Source of the DNA: an uncultured Kocuria sp. | Lineage (GTDB): Bacteria; Actinomycetota; Actinomycetes; Actinomycetales; Micrococcaceae | Reading direction: 5' to 3' | DNA: 64,000 nt | NCBI RefSeq assembly: GCF_947500125.1 | Contig: NZ_CANMRA010000001.1 | Span: 62,001-126,000 of the forward strand | In this document: positions 37,520 to 46,496 of the stretch, piece after piece | How positions within the stretch are numbered: position 1 is the first letter of the stretch | Layout of the letters: each line of letters opens with the position of its first letter | Program-made: the position numbers and the translations under genes | The notes under the pieces: model-generated | Seen by the model: the letters and a program-made list of their open reading frames with translations, nothing else | What the model was told of the DNA's origin: nothing | Database searches by the model: none

Positions 37520-38230
37520 GTGACGGCTCCTCCGGACCCGCTCTGGGCCCCGTTCCCCGCGCCCCGCCGGGCCGGGGACGTGACCCTGGTCCGGGCGCAC
37601 GTGCCCGATCTCGTGCCGTGGGCGCGCACCGTGCAGGCGTCCTGGCTGGACCCGGCGGAGCGGGTCCGCCGGGACGGGTTCCTGCGCGAGGAGGACCGCG
37701 AGGCGTTCCTCGCCCGCCGCTGCCTGCTGCGGGCCGTGCTGGCCGAGCGGCTCGGGACCGAGCCGGCCGCGGTGCCGCTGGGGCCCGCCCCCGGAGCGGC
37801 CGGACGGCGCGGCAAGCCCGCCGTGCCCGGCCTGCACTTCTCGCTCTCCTCCAGCGGCGGGCACGTCCTGCTCGCCACGGGACCGCGGGAGCTCGGGATC
37901 GACGTGGAGCGCATCCCGGACCTCGCCGGCGCCGAGCAGATGTCCCTGGTCCTGCACCCGGCCGAGCGGCGCCGCCTCGCCTGGACCCGCCGGCGGCGCC
38001 GGCCGGCCGCCGTCGCGCGGGTGTGGGCCCGCAAGGAGTCCCTGCTCAAGGCCCTGGGCGCGGGTCTCTCCCGCGATCCCGCCGTGGACCGCGTGGGCGC
38101 CGGCCGGCTCCCCGGCCACCCGCTGCCCGGCTGGCGGATCCTGGACGTCCCCCTTGCCCCCGGCGGCGAGGAGGCCCGGGCGGCCCTCACCGTCCGCGAG
38201 CCCTGGACCGATCGGCGTCCCAGGATGTGA
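37520..38230 (+). CDS. Sfp-type 4'-phosphopantetheinyl transferase
   Basis: 236 residues. Transfers the phosphopantetheine arm of CoA to carrier-protein serines. Mg2+/CoA ligands D128 and E130 in LGIDVERIPD and the WxxKE motif WARKESLLKALG (169-180) are intact. The N-terminal ARRCLLRAVLAERLG helix is typical. The GTG start is weakly supported. Placed right behind the thioesterase in the accA transcript, it could be the general activator for non-ribosomal or polyketide carriers of this organism. Confidence 0.9.
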   Translation: MTAPPDPLWAPFPAPRRAGDVTLVRAHVPDLVPWARTVQASWLDPAERVRRDGFLREEDREAFLARRCLLRAVLAERLGTEPAAVPLGPAPGAAGRRGKPAVPGLHFSLSSSGGHVLLATGPRELGIDVERIPDLAGAEQMSLVLHPAERRRLAWTRRRRRPAAVARVWARKESLLKALGAGLSRDPAVDRVGAGRLPGHPLPGWRILDVPLAPGGEEARAALTVREPWTDRRPRM

Positions 38231-38310
38231 GACAGGGGACCCGGCATGCGGACGCCGCGGCGTACCATCGTGATCTTGTCCCCGCCCACTGCTACGACCG
38301 AGGTTTCCCC

Positions 38311-39723
38311 ATGTCCTCTTCGGTGACCGGGCAGGACGCCACCGGTGCGTCCGCCCCCTCCCTCCCCCTGTCCGACCGCGTGCCCCGCAGCCGGGTGATC
38401 CTCGCGTCCCTCGTGGGCACGACGATCGAGTTCTACGACTTCTACGTCTACGCCACCGCGGCCGTTGCCGTGTTCCCCGCGCTGTTCTTCGCGGGCGAGG
38501 ACGAGACGGCCAAGCTGCTCGCCTCCATGGCGACCTTCGCCGCGGCCTTCGTGGCCCGCCCGATCGGCTCCGTGATCTTCGGGCACTTCGGCGACCGGAT
38601 CGGCCGCAAGGCCACGCTGATCGGCGCGCTGCTGACCATGGGCGTCGCCACGTTCCTCATCGGCCTGCTGCCCACCTACTACTCGATCGGCATCTGGGCC
38701 CCGCTCATCCTGACGATCCTGCGCTTCTGCCAGGGCTTGGGCCTGGGCGGCGAGTGGTCCGGCGCGGCCCTGCTGGCCACCGAGTACGCCGAGGAGGGCA
38801 AGCGGGCGCGCGCCGCCATGTGGCCCCAGCTCGGCGCCCCGTTCGGCTTCATCCTGGCCAACGGCTTCTTCCTGGTGCTGACCCTCGTGATGGGCTTCGT
38901 CTCGGTCGCCGACCAGGGCACCGACCACCCGTTCCTCACGTGGGGCTGGCGCATCCCGTTCCTGGCCTCCGTGGTCATGGTGGTCCTCGGCCTGTGGGTG
39001 CGGTTCAAGCTCGAGGAGACCCCGGTCTTCCAGAAGGCCCTGGACCAGGGCGAGAAGGTCCAGGCCCCGATCGTGGAGGCCTTCCGGAGCTCCTGGCTGC
39101 AGATCGTGCAGGGCACGTTCATCATGCTGGCCACCTACATGCTCTTCTACCTGATGACCGCCTGGATCCTCTCCTACGGCATCGGCAGCCCCGAGAACGG
39201 CGGCCTGGGCATCCCCTACCGGGACTTCCTCGTGCTGCAGCTGCTCTCCGTGCTCCTGTTCGCCGCGATGGTCCCCGTCTCCGGGTGGGTGGCCGACCGC
39301 TACGGCCGGCGCAGCTCGCAGCTGGTCATCACCTCGGTGATCCTGCTCTTCGGGCTCAGCTTCGGGATGCTCATGAACCCGGCCGCGGTCGGCACCGGCG
39401 AGGACGTCAGCATGGTCCGCGTGCTGTTCTTCCTCACGGTCGGCATGACCCTGATGGGCCTGACCTTCGGCTCGATGTCCGCGATCCTGCCCGAGCTGTT
39501 CCCCACGAACGTGCGCTACACCGGCTCCGGCGTCGCGTACAACGTGGCCTCGATCCTCGGCGCGGCCATCACCCCGTACGTCGCCGTCACCCTCAACGCC
39601 AGCTACGGCGTGGGCTCCGTCGGCCTCTACCTCGCGTTCGGCGCCGTGCTGACCCTCGTGGCGCTCTGGTTCTCCCCGGAGACGAAGGACGTCGACATGG
39701 CGCACGTCGTCACCCGCCGCTGA
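38311..39723 (+). CDS. MFS transporter of the metabolite:H+ symporter (MHS) family
   Basis: 470 residues, 12 membrane segments. The MHS hallmarks are present: GTTIEFYDFYVYATAAVAVFP (given here by its start at about residue 34), the loop GHFGDRIGRKATL (about 91-103) and FCQGLGLGGEWSGAALL (about 138-154). Members carry proline/betaine, shikimate, alpha-ketoglutarate or similar; the substrate is not evident. ATG at 38311 with GAGG seven bases upstream. It stands alone and is closed by a perfect 22-bp hairpin. Confidence 0.92.
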   Translation: MSSSVTGQDATGASAPSLPLSDRVPRSRVILASLVGTTIEFYDFYVYATAAVAVFPALFFAGEDETAKLLASMATFAAAFVARPIGSVIFGHFGDRIGRKATLIGALLTMGVATFLIGLLPTYYSIGIWAPLILTILRFCQGLGLGGEWSGAALLATEYAEEGKRARAAMWPQLGAPFGFILANGFFLVLTLVMGFVSVADQGTDHPFLTWGWRIPFLASVVMVVLGLWVRFKLEETPVFQKALDQGEKVQAPIVEAFRSSWLQIVQGTFIMLATYMLFYLMTAWILSYGIGSPENGGLGIPYRDFLVLQLLSVLLFAAMVPVSGWVADRYGRRSSQLVITSVILLFGLSFGMLMNPAAVGTGEDVSMVRVLFFLTVGMTLMGLTFGSMSAILPELFPTNVRYTGSGVAYNVASILGAAITPYVAVTLNASYGVGSVGLYLAFGAVLTLVALWFSPETKDVDMAHVVTRR

Positions 39724-39733
39724 GCTGCGGGCA

Positions 39734-39780
39734 GCACGAGAACGGCCGCATCCCCGTCGGGGATGCGGCCGTTCTCGTGC
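39734..39780. terminator. 22-bp perfect hairpin, bidirectional
   Basis: Arms 39734-39755 and 39759-39780, loop GTC, between the convergent MHS transporter and LpdA-like genes. The outer GCACGAGAACGG / CCGTTCTCGTGC contributes weak U tracts. Confidence 0.92.
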
Positions 39781-39790
39781 GGTGCGGGAC

Positions 39791-41215
39791 TCAGACGTGC
39801 ACGTGCAGGCGGCGGGCGGCCTCCGAGATCGAGCCCGTGAGGGACGGGTAGATCGTGAAGGTGTCGGCGAGGTCGTCGACGTGCAGCTTGTGGGTGACGG
39901 CCAGCGCGATCGGGAAGATCAGCTCGGAGGCGCGGGGGCCCACCACCACGCCGCCGATCACCGTGCCGGAGCCCTTGCGGGAGAAGATCTTCACGAAGCC
40001 GTCCTCGACCGCCATCATCTTGGCGCGGGGATTGGTGGACAGCTTCAGCATGATGGTGTCCGCCTGGTAGGTGCCGTCCTCGATGGACTTCTCGCTCACG
40101 CCCACGGAGGCGATCTCCGGCGAGGTGAAGATGTTGGAGGCGACCAGGTGGGTGCGCAGCGGCTTCACGGCGTCGCCCATGAGGTGCGCCACGGCGATCC
40201 GGCCCTGCATGGCCGCCACCGAGGCGAGCGGGAGCACGCCCGTGCAGTCGCCCACGGCGTAGACGCCCGGCACGGTGGTGCGGGAGACGCCGTCCACCTT
40301 GATGTGCCCGGAGTCGGCGCGGGCCACCCCGACCTCCTCGAGGCCGAGGTCGTCGGTGGCGGGGATCGCGCCGACCGCCACGAGGCAGTGCGAGCCGGCG
40401 ATCTTGCGCCCGTCGGAGAGGGTCGCGATCACCCCGTTCTCGGTGCGCTCGACGGAGTCGGCGCGGGAGCGGTTGAGCACGTTCATGCCGCGGCGCTCGA
40501 ACACGTTCTCGAGGACCGCCGCCGCGTCCTCGTCCTCGCCGGGCAGCACCTGGTCCCGGGAGGACACGAGGGTGACCTCGGCCCCGAGGCCCCGGTAGGC
40601 CGAGGCGAACTCCGCCCCGGTGACGCCGGATCCGACCACGATCATGTGCTCGGGGACCTCGGTGAGGTGGTAGACCTGCTTCCAGTTGAAGATCCGCTCC
40701 CCGTCCGGCTTCGCGGAGGGCAGCTCGCGCGGGAGGGAGCCGACGGCGAGCAGCACGGCCTGCGCGTCCAGGGTGTACTCCAGCCCGTCCTCGGTGGTGA
40801 CCTGCACGCTGGTGGGGCTCAGCAGCCGGCCGGTGCCCGCGATCACCTTCACCCCCACCCGCTCGAGCCCGCGCTTGATGTCCCGGGACTGGGACGCCGC
40901 GAGGCGCAGCAGACGGGTGTTGACCTTCTCCAGGTCCACGCCGAGGTGGTTGATCTCGTCGCCGTCCATGCTGCCGCCGCGCACGTGCACCCCCAGGTCC
41001 GCGGCCTCGGCGAAGCGGGTCATGGCGTCGGCGGAGGCGATGAGCGTCTTGGAGGGGACCACGTCAGTCAGCACCGCCGACCCGCCCAGGCCCTGCTGCT
41101 CGACGATGGTCACGTCCGCGCCGAGGCTGGCCGCGACGAGGGCGGCCTCGTAGCCGCCCGGACCGCCGCCGATGATGACGAGCTTCTGGATGGAGAATTC
41201 GCTGTGTGCAGTCAC
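39791..41215 (-). CDS. lpdA: NAD(P)H-quinone dehydrogenase, LpdA type (no redox cysteines)
   Basis: 474 residues. Flavoprotein disulfide-reductase fold: FAD loop IIGGGPGGYEAALVAASLG (about 13-31), NAD loop VVGSGVTGAEFASAY, and GVYAVGDCTGVLPLASVA. In lipoamide dehydrogenases the segment after the first loop carries CxxxxC; here it reads GLGGSAVLTDVVPSKT and both cysteines are missing. M. tuberculosis LpdA (Rv3303c) has the same loss and reduces quinones, which supports the call. The start is taken at GTG 41215, six bases after AAGAAT; an upstream GTG at 41284 would add 23 low-quality residues. Confidence 0.88.
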   Translation of the reverse strand: MTAHSEFSIQKLVIIGGGPGGYEAALVAASLGADVTIVEQQGLGGSAVLTDVVPSKTLIASADAMTRFAEAADLGVHVRGGSMDGDEINHLGVDLEKVNTRLLRLAASQSRDIKRGLERVGVKVIAGTGRLLSPTSVQVTTEDGLEYTLDAQAVLLAVGSLPRELPSAKPDGERIFNWKQVYHLTEVPEHMIVVGSGVTGAEFASAYRGLGAEVTLVSSRDQVLPGEDEDAAAVLENVFERRGMNVLNRSRADSVERTENGVIATLSDGRKIAGSHCLVAVGAIPATDDLGLEEVGVARADSGHIKVDGVSRTTVPGVYAVGDCTGVLPLASVAAMQGRIAVAHLMGDAVKPLRTHLVASNIFTSPEIASVGVSEKSIEDGTYQADTIMLKLSTNPRAKMMAVEDGFVKIFSRKGSGTVIGGVVVGPRASELIFPIALAVTHKLHVDDLADTFTIYPSLTGSISEAARRLHVHV

Positions 41216-41301
41216 CCGGCCATTCTTGCAGGTGCCGCTGCGCGAGAGGAACCGGCCCGGCCGCACCTCGCCGCTCCGGACCATGCGGTAGCTTGTGGCG
41301 G

Positions 41302-42123
41302 GTGGACACAGAGCACAGCACCGACCGGGACGACCCCTTCGAGCTCGCGCAGGAGGCCGCGGACGCCCTCCGCCGCGCCACCGGGGTCGACACGCACGAG
41401 ATCGCCCTGACCCTCGGCTCCGGCTGGGGCCAGGCCGCGGAGCTCATCGGCGAGACCGTCGCCGAGATCCCGGCCGCGGAGATCCCCGGGTTCACCCCGC
41501 CCGCCCTCGAGGGCCACGTCGGCACGCTGCGCTCCGTGCGCACCGCCGCGGGCCGGCACGCACTGGTGATCGGCGCCCGCACCCACTACTACGAGGGCCG
41601 GGGCGTGCGCCCCGTGGTCCACGGCGTGCGCACCGCGGCCGCCGCCGGGGCGCGCACCATGATCCTGACCAACGGCTGCGGCGGGCTGAACCCGTCCTGG
41701 GGTCCCGGCACCCCGGTGCTCATCAGCGATCACCTCAACCTCACGGGCCGGTCCCCGCTCGAGGGCGCCACGTTCGTGGACCTCACGGACCTGTACTCGC
41801 CGCGGCTGCGGGAGCTGGCCCGCGGGGTGGACCCCGCCCTCGACGAGGGGGTCTACGCGCAGTTCCCCGGCCCCCACTACGAGACGCCGGCCGAGGTCCG
41901 GATGGCGGGGGTGCTGGGCGCCGACCTCGTCGGCATGTCCACCGCCCTGGAGGCCATCGCCGCCCGGCACGCGGGGATGGAGGTCTTCGGGATCTCCCTC
42001 GTGACCAACCAGGCGGCCGGGATCTCCGCGACCCCGCTCTCCCACGAGGAGGTCCTCGAGGCCGGGCGGGCCGCGGGCGCCCGGATCTCCGGGCTCCTCG
42101 CCCGCATCGTCGCCCAGCTCTGA
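41302..42123 (+). CDS. Purine-nucleoside phosphorylase
   Basis: 273 residues, the trimeric PNP type. Cleaves inosine, guanosine or their deoxy forms with phosphate. Motifs: LTLGSGWGQAAE (about 33-44, phosphate loop), ARTHYYEGRG (about 93-102), TNGCGGLNPSWGPG, FPGPHYETPAEVRM (about 189-202) and VTNQAAGIS. GTG start with TAGCTT exactly seven bases upstream, a leaderless arrangement. Divergent from lpdA and followed by a phosphohexomutase after 70 bases. The same trio occurs in M. tuberculosis (Rv3303c, Rv3307, Rv3308). Confidence 0.94.
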   Translation: MDTEHSTDRDDPFELAQEAADALRRATGVDTHEIALTLGSGWGQAAELIGETVAEIPAAEIPGFTPPALEGHVGTLRSVRTAAGRHALVIGARTHYYEGRGVRPVVHGVRTAAAAGARTMILTNGCGGLNPSWGPGTPVLISDHLNLTGRSPLEGATFVDLTDLYSPRLRELARGVDPALDEGVYAQFPGPHYETPAEVRMAGVLGADLVGMSTALEAIAARHAGMEVFGISLVTNQAAGISATPLSHEEVLEAGRAAGARISGLLARIVAQL

Positions 42124-42193
42124 CCGGCCCCGGGCCGGGACGGACTCCCGGCCCGGCGCCCCGCGCACCCGATCACCGCCAGGAGGCCGCGCC

Positions 42194-43969
42194 ATGACCA
42201 CCGACTCCCGCACCGAGCCGCAGCTCCTCGACGCCGCGCGCGCGTGGGGCGCCGCCGACCCGGACCCCGTCACCCGCGCCGAGCTGGCGGGCCTCGTCGA
42301 GGCCGCCGGGACCGGCGACGCCGCGGCGCGGGCGGAGCTCGCGGACCGCTTCTCGGGCACCCTCCAGTTCGGCACCGCGGGGCTGCGGGCGGCCATGGGG
42401 GCCGGGCCCATGCGAATGAACCGGGTGGTGGTGCTGCGCGCCGCCGCAGGGCTGGCCGCCCACGTCCTGGCCGTGCAGACCCCGGCGGACGCCACCGCGG
42501 ACGCCGCCGCGGTGGCGTCCGCCCGGCGACCCCGCGCGGTGGTCGGCTACGACGCCCGGCACCGCTCCGACGTCTTCGCCCGGGACACCGCCGCGGTGTT
42601 CACGGCCGCCGGGATCGAGACGCTGCTGATGCCCTCGGCGCTGCCCACCCCCGTGCTCGCGTGGGCGGTGCGGGCCCTCGGGGCCGAGGTGGGCGTCATG
42701 GTCACGGCCAGCCACAACCCGCCGGCGGACAACGGCTACAAGGTCTACCTGGGCGGGCGGGCCGTGGAGCCCGAGGCCCGCGGCTGCCAGATCGTGGCCC
42801 CGCAGGACCGGCTGATCGCCGAGCGGATCGCGGCCGTCGGCCCCGTCGGGGAGATCCCGCGGGCGCGCGAGGGGTGGACCGTCCTGCCGCGCAGCGTCGA
42901 GCAGGACTACCTCGACGCCGTCGTCCCCGCCGCCCCGGGCGCGGAGCGGTCCCTGCGGATCGTCCTCACCGCGATGCACGGGGTGGGCGGGCGCACGACG
43001 ACGGAGGCCCTGCGGCGGGCCGGTCTCGCCGACGTCCACCCTGTCCCCGAGCAGGCGGAGCCGGACCCGGACTTCCCCACTGTCGCGTTCCCCAATCCCG
43101 AGGAGCCCGGCGCCCTCGACCTGGCCCTGGCCGCCGCCCGCGCGGAGGGCGCGGACCTCGTCCTCGCCAACGACCCCGACGCGGACCGGGTGGCCGTGGC
43201 CGTCCCGGTGCCCGGGGCCGGGAGCACAGCGGGCGGGAGCGCGGACCAGGACTGGCGGATGCTGCGCGGCGACGAGGTCGGCGCGCTGCTCGGCCACGCC
43301 GCCGCGGCGCGCTGGGCGGGCCGCGCCGGCGCTGTGTTCGCCAACTCGATCGTCTCCTCCCGGCTGCTGGGCCGGATCGCCGCCGCGGCCGGGATCGAGC
43401 ACCGGGAGACGCTGACCGGGTTCAAGTGGATCGCCCGCGTCCCGGGGCTGGTGTACGGCTACGAGGAGGCGCTGGGCTACTGCGTGGCCCCCGAGGTCGT
43501 CAGGGACAAGGACGGGATCAGCGCCGCCGTGGCCGTGGCGGTGCTCGCCGACGAGCTGCGCGCGCAGGGCCGGACCCTGCTCGACGTCCTGGACGACCTC
43601 GCCGTCGCCCACGGGCTGCACGCGACCGACCAGCTGAGCATCCGGGTGGCGGACCTGGCCCGCATCCCGGTCATGACGGCCGCCCTGCGGGACGACCCTC
43701 CGGCCGCGCTGGGCGGCTCCGAGGTCGTGGAGGTCGTGGACCTCGCCGCCCCGGGCACCGGGCTGCCGCCCACGGAGGGCCTGCGCCTGCTCACCGCGGA
43801 CGGCGCACGGGTGATCGTGCGCCCGTCCGGGACGGAGCCGAAGCTCAAGTGCTACCTCGAGGTGGTCTCCCCGGTGGTGGGCCGGGCGGGGCTGCCGGCT
43901 GCCCTGGCCGAGGCGCAGGAGCGGCTGGCCCGGATCCGCGCCGAGCTCGAGTCCGCCCTGGGCCTCTGA
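42194..43969 (+). CDS. Phosphohexomutase (phosphomannomutase/phosphoglucomutase or phosphopentomutase type)
   Basis: 591 residues, the long PGM2/PmmB form. It shifts phosphate between the C1/C6 (or C1/C5) positions of sugars. Catalytic phosphoserine S173 in TASHNPPADNGYKV, Mg2+ loop NDPDADRVAVA (about 327-337), sugar loop GYEEALGYC and the phosphate-binding RPSGTEPKLKCYLE (about 544-557) are all present. Because it follows a nucleoside phosphorylase, a role in handling ribose- or deoxyribose-1-phosphate is possible. Ribosome site AGGAGG eight bases before the ATG. Convergent with a DUF418 gene 12 bases on. Confidence 0.92.
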   Translation: MTTDSRTEPQLLDAARAWGAADPDPVTRAELAGLVEAAGTGDAAARAELADRFSGTLQFGTAGLRAAMGAGPMRMNRVVVLRAAAGLAAHVLAVQTPADATADAAAVASARRPRAVVGYDARHRSDVFARDTAAVFTAAGIETLLMPSALPTPVLAWAVRALGAEVGVMVTASHNPPADNGYKVYLGGRAVEPEARGCQIVAPQDRLIAERIAAVGPVGEIPRAREGWTVLPRSVEQDYLDAVVPAAPGAERSLRIVLTAMHGVGGRTTTEALRRAGLADVHPVPEQAEPDPDFPTVAFPNPEEPGALDLALAAARAEGADLVLANDPDADRVAVAVPVPGAGSTAGGSADQDWRMLRGDEVGALLGHAAAARWAGRAGAVFANSIVSSRLLGRIAAAAGIEHRETLTGFKWIARVPGLVYGYEEALGYCVAPEVVRDKDGISAAVAVAVLADELRAQGRTLLDVLDDLAVAHGLHATDQLSIRVADLARIPVMTAALRDDPPAALGGSEVVEVVDLAAPGTGLPPTEGLRLLTADGARVIVRPSGTEPKLKCYLEVVSPVVGRAGLPAALAEAQERLARIRAELESALGL

Positions 43970-43981
43970 CGGCGCCGGGTC

Positions 43982-45277
43982 CTACCTCCGGCCCGGCCCG
44001 CGCGGGGCGCTCCAAGGCGCCGGCCGCTGCGTCCCGTCGCCGCCCCGGGCGAGGACCCCCCGGGAGATGGCCCGGGTGAAGCGCGTGACCACCTTCTCCA
44101 GCGGTCCCTGGCCCAGGGCCCGCTTCCACAGCAGGGCGAACACCGTGAACGTCACGATCTGGCCCCAGGTCCAGGCCATGGGGGCGAGGTCGTAGTACTC
44201 CGGCCACAGGATCAGCAGGTGGGCCGTGTAGAGCGTGAACGTCATCGCGCCCGCCGCGGCGATCGGTGCGAGGACCCGGCCGGCCACCCGCTCCAGGAGC
44301 AGGCAGATGCCGAGGACGGACAGTGCGAGGCCCACATTGAGCACCAGGAACACCGGTGTGTTCGAGTGCGGAGTGGGGATCAGCAGCCACCACAGGGTGT
44401 CGGTGGGCAAGGAGGGGTCCCCGCCGAAGACCATCACCTCGTCGATCGCCGACCGGTCCATCCAGGGCGTGCCCTGGACGATCGCCTCGTAGCCGCCGAG
44501 CACCCGCAGCGCGAGGACGGAGAACCCCCACGTGAGCAGGGCCACGGCGGCCCCGGCCCCCGCGAGGAGGATCTGCACCCTCCGGCTCGTCAGGTCGGTG
44601 CGTCCAATGGCCAGTCCGGCCAGCAGGAACGCCATCCAGGGCAGGGCGGGATAGACGCCGGTCAGCAGCAGCTGGGAGAGGACGGTGCCCGGGTCGACGA
44701 CCAGGTCCACGAGACTGGGGTTCGCGTATTCGAGCCCCGGCAGCACGTCGAGGGACCACTGCATGAGGAAGGGCGCGGCGAGGGCGAAGAGCGCGGCCCA
44801 CAGCAGGAGTGACCGTGTCCGGAGGCGCAGGAAGGGCACGGCCAGCAGGAACAGCAGTCCGTAGTAGATGAGGATGTTGCTCACGGGCAGCGCCAGGAAG
44901 CCCAGCAGGAAGCCGACGAGGGCGATCACGCCCGCCCGTCCGGCCAGCGCCCACCGGGTGGCCGTCATCCGCCGTCCCGTGCGGGGCGTGCGCCCGCCCG
45001 ACGCGAAGGCCAGGCTGACACCTGCGAGCGTGGCGAACAGGGCGGCGGAGTGGCCGGCGAACAGGGTCCAGGACAGGTTCGCCGCGCCGGTCTGCTCGTC
45101 CCAGGACGGCAGCGTGTGCACGGCGACCATGCCGAACAGGGCGAGGCCCCGGGCGGCGTCGACGCCGAGCAGACGCCGACCCGGGCGGGCGCCTCCGGCG
45201 GCGTCGCCCCCCGGGTCCCCGCTCAGGACCTGGGTGGTGGCAGCCGTCCCCGGCGGCGGCGTGCGGTGTGCGGACAT
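43982..45277 (-). CDS. DUF418 (YeiB-like) membrane protein, paralogue 1
   Basis: 431 residues with about ten hydrophobic segments. The N-terminal hallmark GVDAARGLALFGMVAVHTLP (about 40-59) and the C-terminal FTLYTAHLLILWPEYYD are typical of DUF418, which is related to integral-membrane acyltransferases of the HGSNAT/OafA kind. The conserved His in the first segment (VAVH) is retained. Function unproven. The ATG at 45277 has GGGGGA four bases upstream; another ATG 12 bases earlier is possible. Two further paralogues lie at 55366 and 62278; this one is closest to the third (shared SNTPVFLVLN/SNTPVALLLS and PTDTLWWLLIP/PTTTLWWLMVP segments). Confidence 0.88.
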   Translation of the reverse strand: MSAHRTPPPGTAATTQVLSGDPGGDAAGGARPGRRLLGVDAARGLALFGMVAVHTLPSWDEQTGAANLSWTLFAGHSAALFATLAGVSLAFASGGRTPRTGRRMTATRWALAGRAGVIALVGFLLGFLALPVSNILIYYGLLFLLAVPFLRLRTRSLLLWAALFALAAPFLMQWSLDVLPGLEYANPSLVDLVVDPGTVLSQLLLTGVYPALPWMAFLLAGLAIGRTDLTSRRVQILLAGAGAAVALLTWGFSVLALRVLGGYEAIVQGTPWMDRSAIDEVMVFGGDPSLPTDTLWWLLIPTPHSNTPVFLVLNVGLALSVLGICLLLERVAGRVLAPIAAAGAMTFTLYTAHLLILWPEYYDLAPMAWTWGQIVTFTVFALLWKRALGQGPLEKVVTRFTRAISRGVLARGGDGTQRPAPWSAPRGPGRR

Positions 45278-45413
45278 TCGGTCCCCCATGGATCGATCGG
45301 TGCGTGCCCCCCGGCACGGCGCCCGGTGCCCGCTCGAGTGTCCTGGCGGACGGACTCACGGCGCGCCGGTGCATCACCAAGCTTACTCGAGCAAACGCCG
45401 GTCGGCGCTCGTG

Positions 45414-46448
45414 CTAGGAATCATCTTGGGCCGCGGCGCGCTCCTCGGCGGCGCCCAGCTGGCGCGCGAGGATGCGGGCGTACGGGAGTCCGAAGTGGTC
45501 CACACCATCCCGGATCCGGATCCGGGCGTGGTCGTAGCCCTGCTCCTCGTACCAGTGCTGCCCGTCCCAGGCCGCGGCCAGGGCGTTGAACCGGGCCTGC
45601 GGGTCGGTGCCGTCGTCCTCCGCGCCCACGTCCCAGCGCAGGCGCAGCTCCTCGCGCTGCTCGCGGGTGGGCTCCGCGGAGGGCGAGTCCGGGGCCTGCC
45701 CGCCGCCCATCATGATCGCGCCGCCGCCGGGCACGAGGTCGACGTGGTCCGCCAGCAGCTCCTGACTGATGAACTGGGCCCCGCCGGAGTACCCGGTCAG
45801 CCAGGTCCGGGAGCGGTCGATGTCGTACTCCGGCTCGAGACGCTCCTCGACGAGCGCCCGGAACCACCGCCCGTTGTGGTCCCGCTCCTCCCACCAGGTG
45901 GTGTCCCCCGAACGGTCGGGGGTCCGCGGGACCACCAGCAGCATGTTGTGCTCCCGGGCGACCTCGGCCAGGCAGGAGGAGGTGTACTCGGGGCTCTCGT
46001 ACTCGAAGGCCCCGTCCCCGTGGAAGTGGTACACGACGCCCACCGGCCGGTCCCAGTCCAGGCCCTCGGCGAAGACGTGGTAGGAGCTCGTGATGCCCTC
46101 GTGCTCGAACTCTTGCTGGAAGCGGTCCTGCCGATCCTGCCCGGGGCCGAACACGCGGGCGTCCAGCACCGCCGCGTCCGTGGGCCCGCCGGGTCCGCGG
46201 GCCGTCACGCGGACGCCGTCGAGGCCGTAGCGGGCGCAGGAGACGGTCTCGGGGGCCGCGGCCTCCGGGGGCTCCTCGGTGCCCCGGCCGACGAGCAGGG
46301 CCACCGTCGCGACGAGCAGGACCACCAGCGCCAGGGCGCCCGCCGCGAGCAGGCCCAGCCGCCGCCGGGAGCGCCGGGACGTCTCGCCGCGGTGGCGGTG
46401 CTGGTGCCACGGCCACCGCAGACCGCGCCAGGGGTGTTGTCGTGTCAC
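45414..46448 (-). CDS. Membrane-anchored alpha/beta hydrolase (esterase/depolymerase-like)
   Basis: 344 residues. A very basic cytoplasmic stub (1-32) precedes one membrane segment (about 33-54), so the hydrolase domain lies outside the membrane. The probable nucleophile is the Ser of TGYSGGAQF (about 218-226), an oxyanion-type stretch GVVYHFHGDG lies at about 136-145, and the C-terminal VDHFGLPYA would supply the His. The form recalls feruloyl esterases and PHB depolymerases; the substrate is not known. The GTG at 46448 is preceded by TAAGAT (46455-46460) with a six-base gap, so it is probably leaderless. Confidence 0.78.
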   Translation of the reverse strand: MTRQHPWRGLRWPWHQHRHRGETSRRSRRRLGLLAAGALALVVLLVATVALLVGRGTEEPPEAAAPETVSCARYGLDGVRVTARGPGGPTDAAVLDARVFGPGQDRQDRFQQEFEHEGITSSYHVFAEGLDWDRPVGVVYHFHGDGAFEYESPEYTSSCLAEVAREHNMLLVVPRTPDRSGDTTWWEERDHNGRWFRALVEERLEPEYDIDRSRTWLTGYSGGAQFISQELLADHVDLVPGGGAIMMGGGQAPDSPSAEPTREQREELRLRWDVGAEDDGTDPQARFNALAAAWDGQHWYEEQGYDHARIRIRDGVDHFGLPYARILARQLGAAEERAAAQDDS

Positions 46449-46496
46449 CCGGTCATCTTACGGAGAGGCTCCTGGGAGAACGCCGACGACGTGCCG

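Noticed and set aside
39791-41215. Dihydrolipoamide dehydrogenase.
   Set aside because: Both redox-active cysteines are missing, so the quinone-reductase type is the better call.
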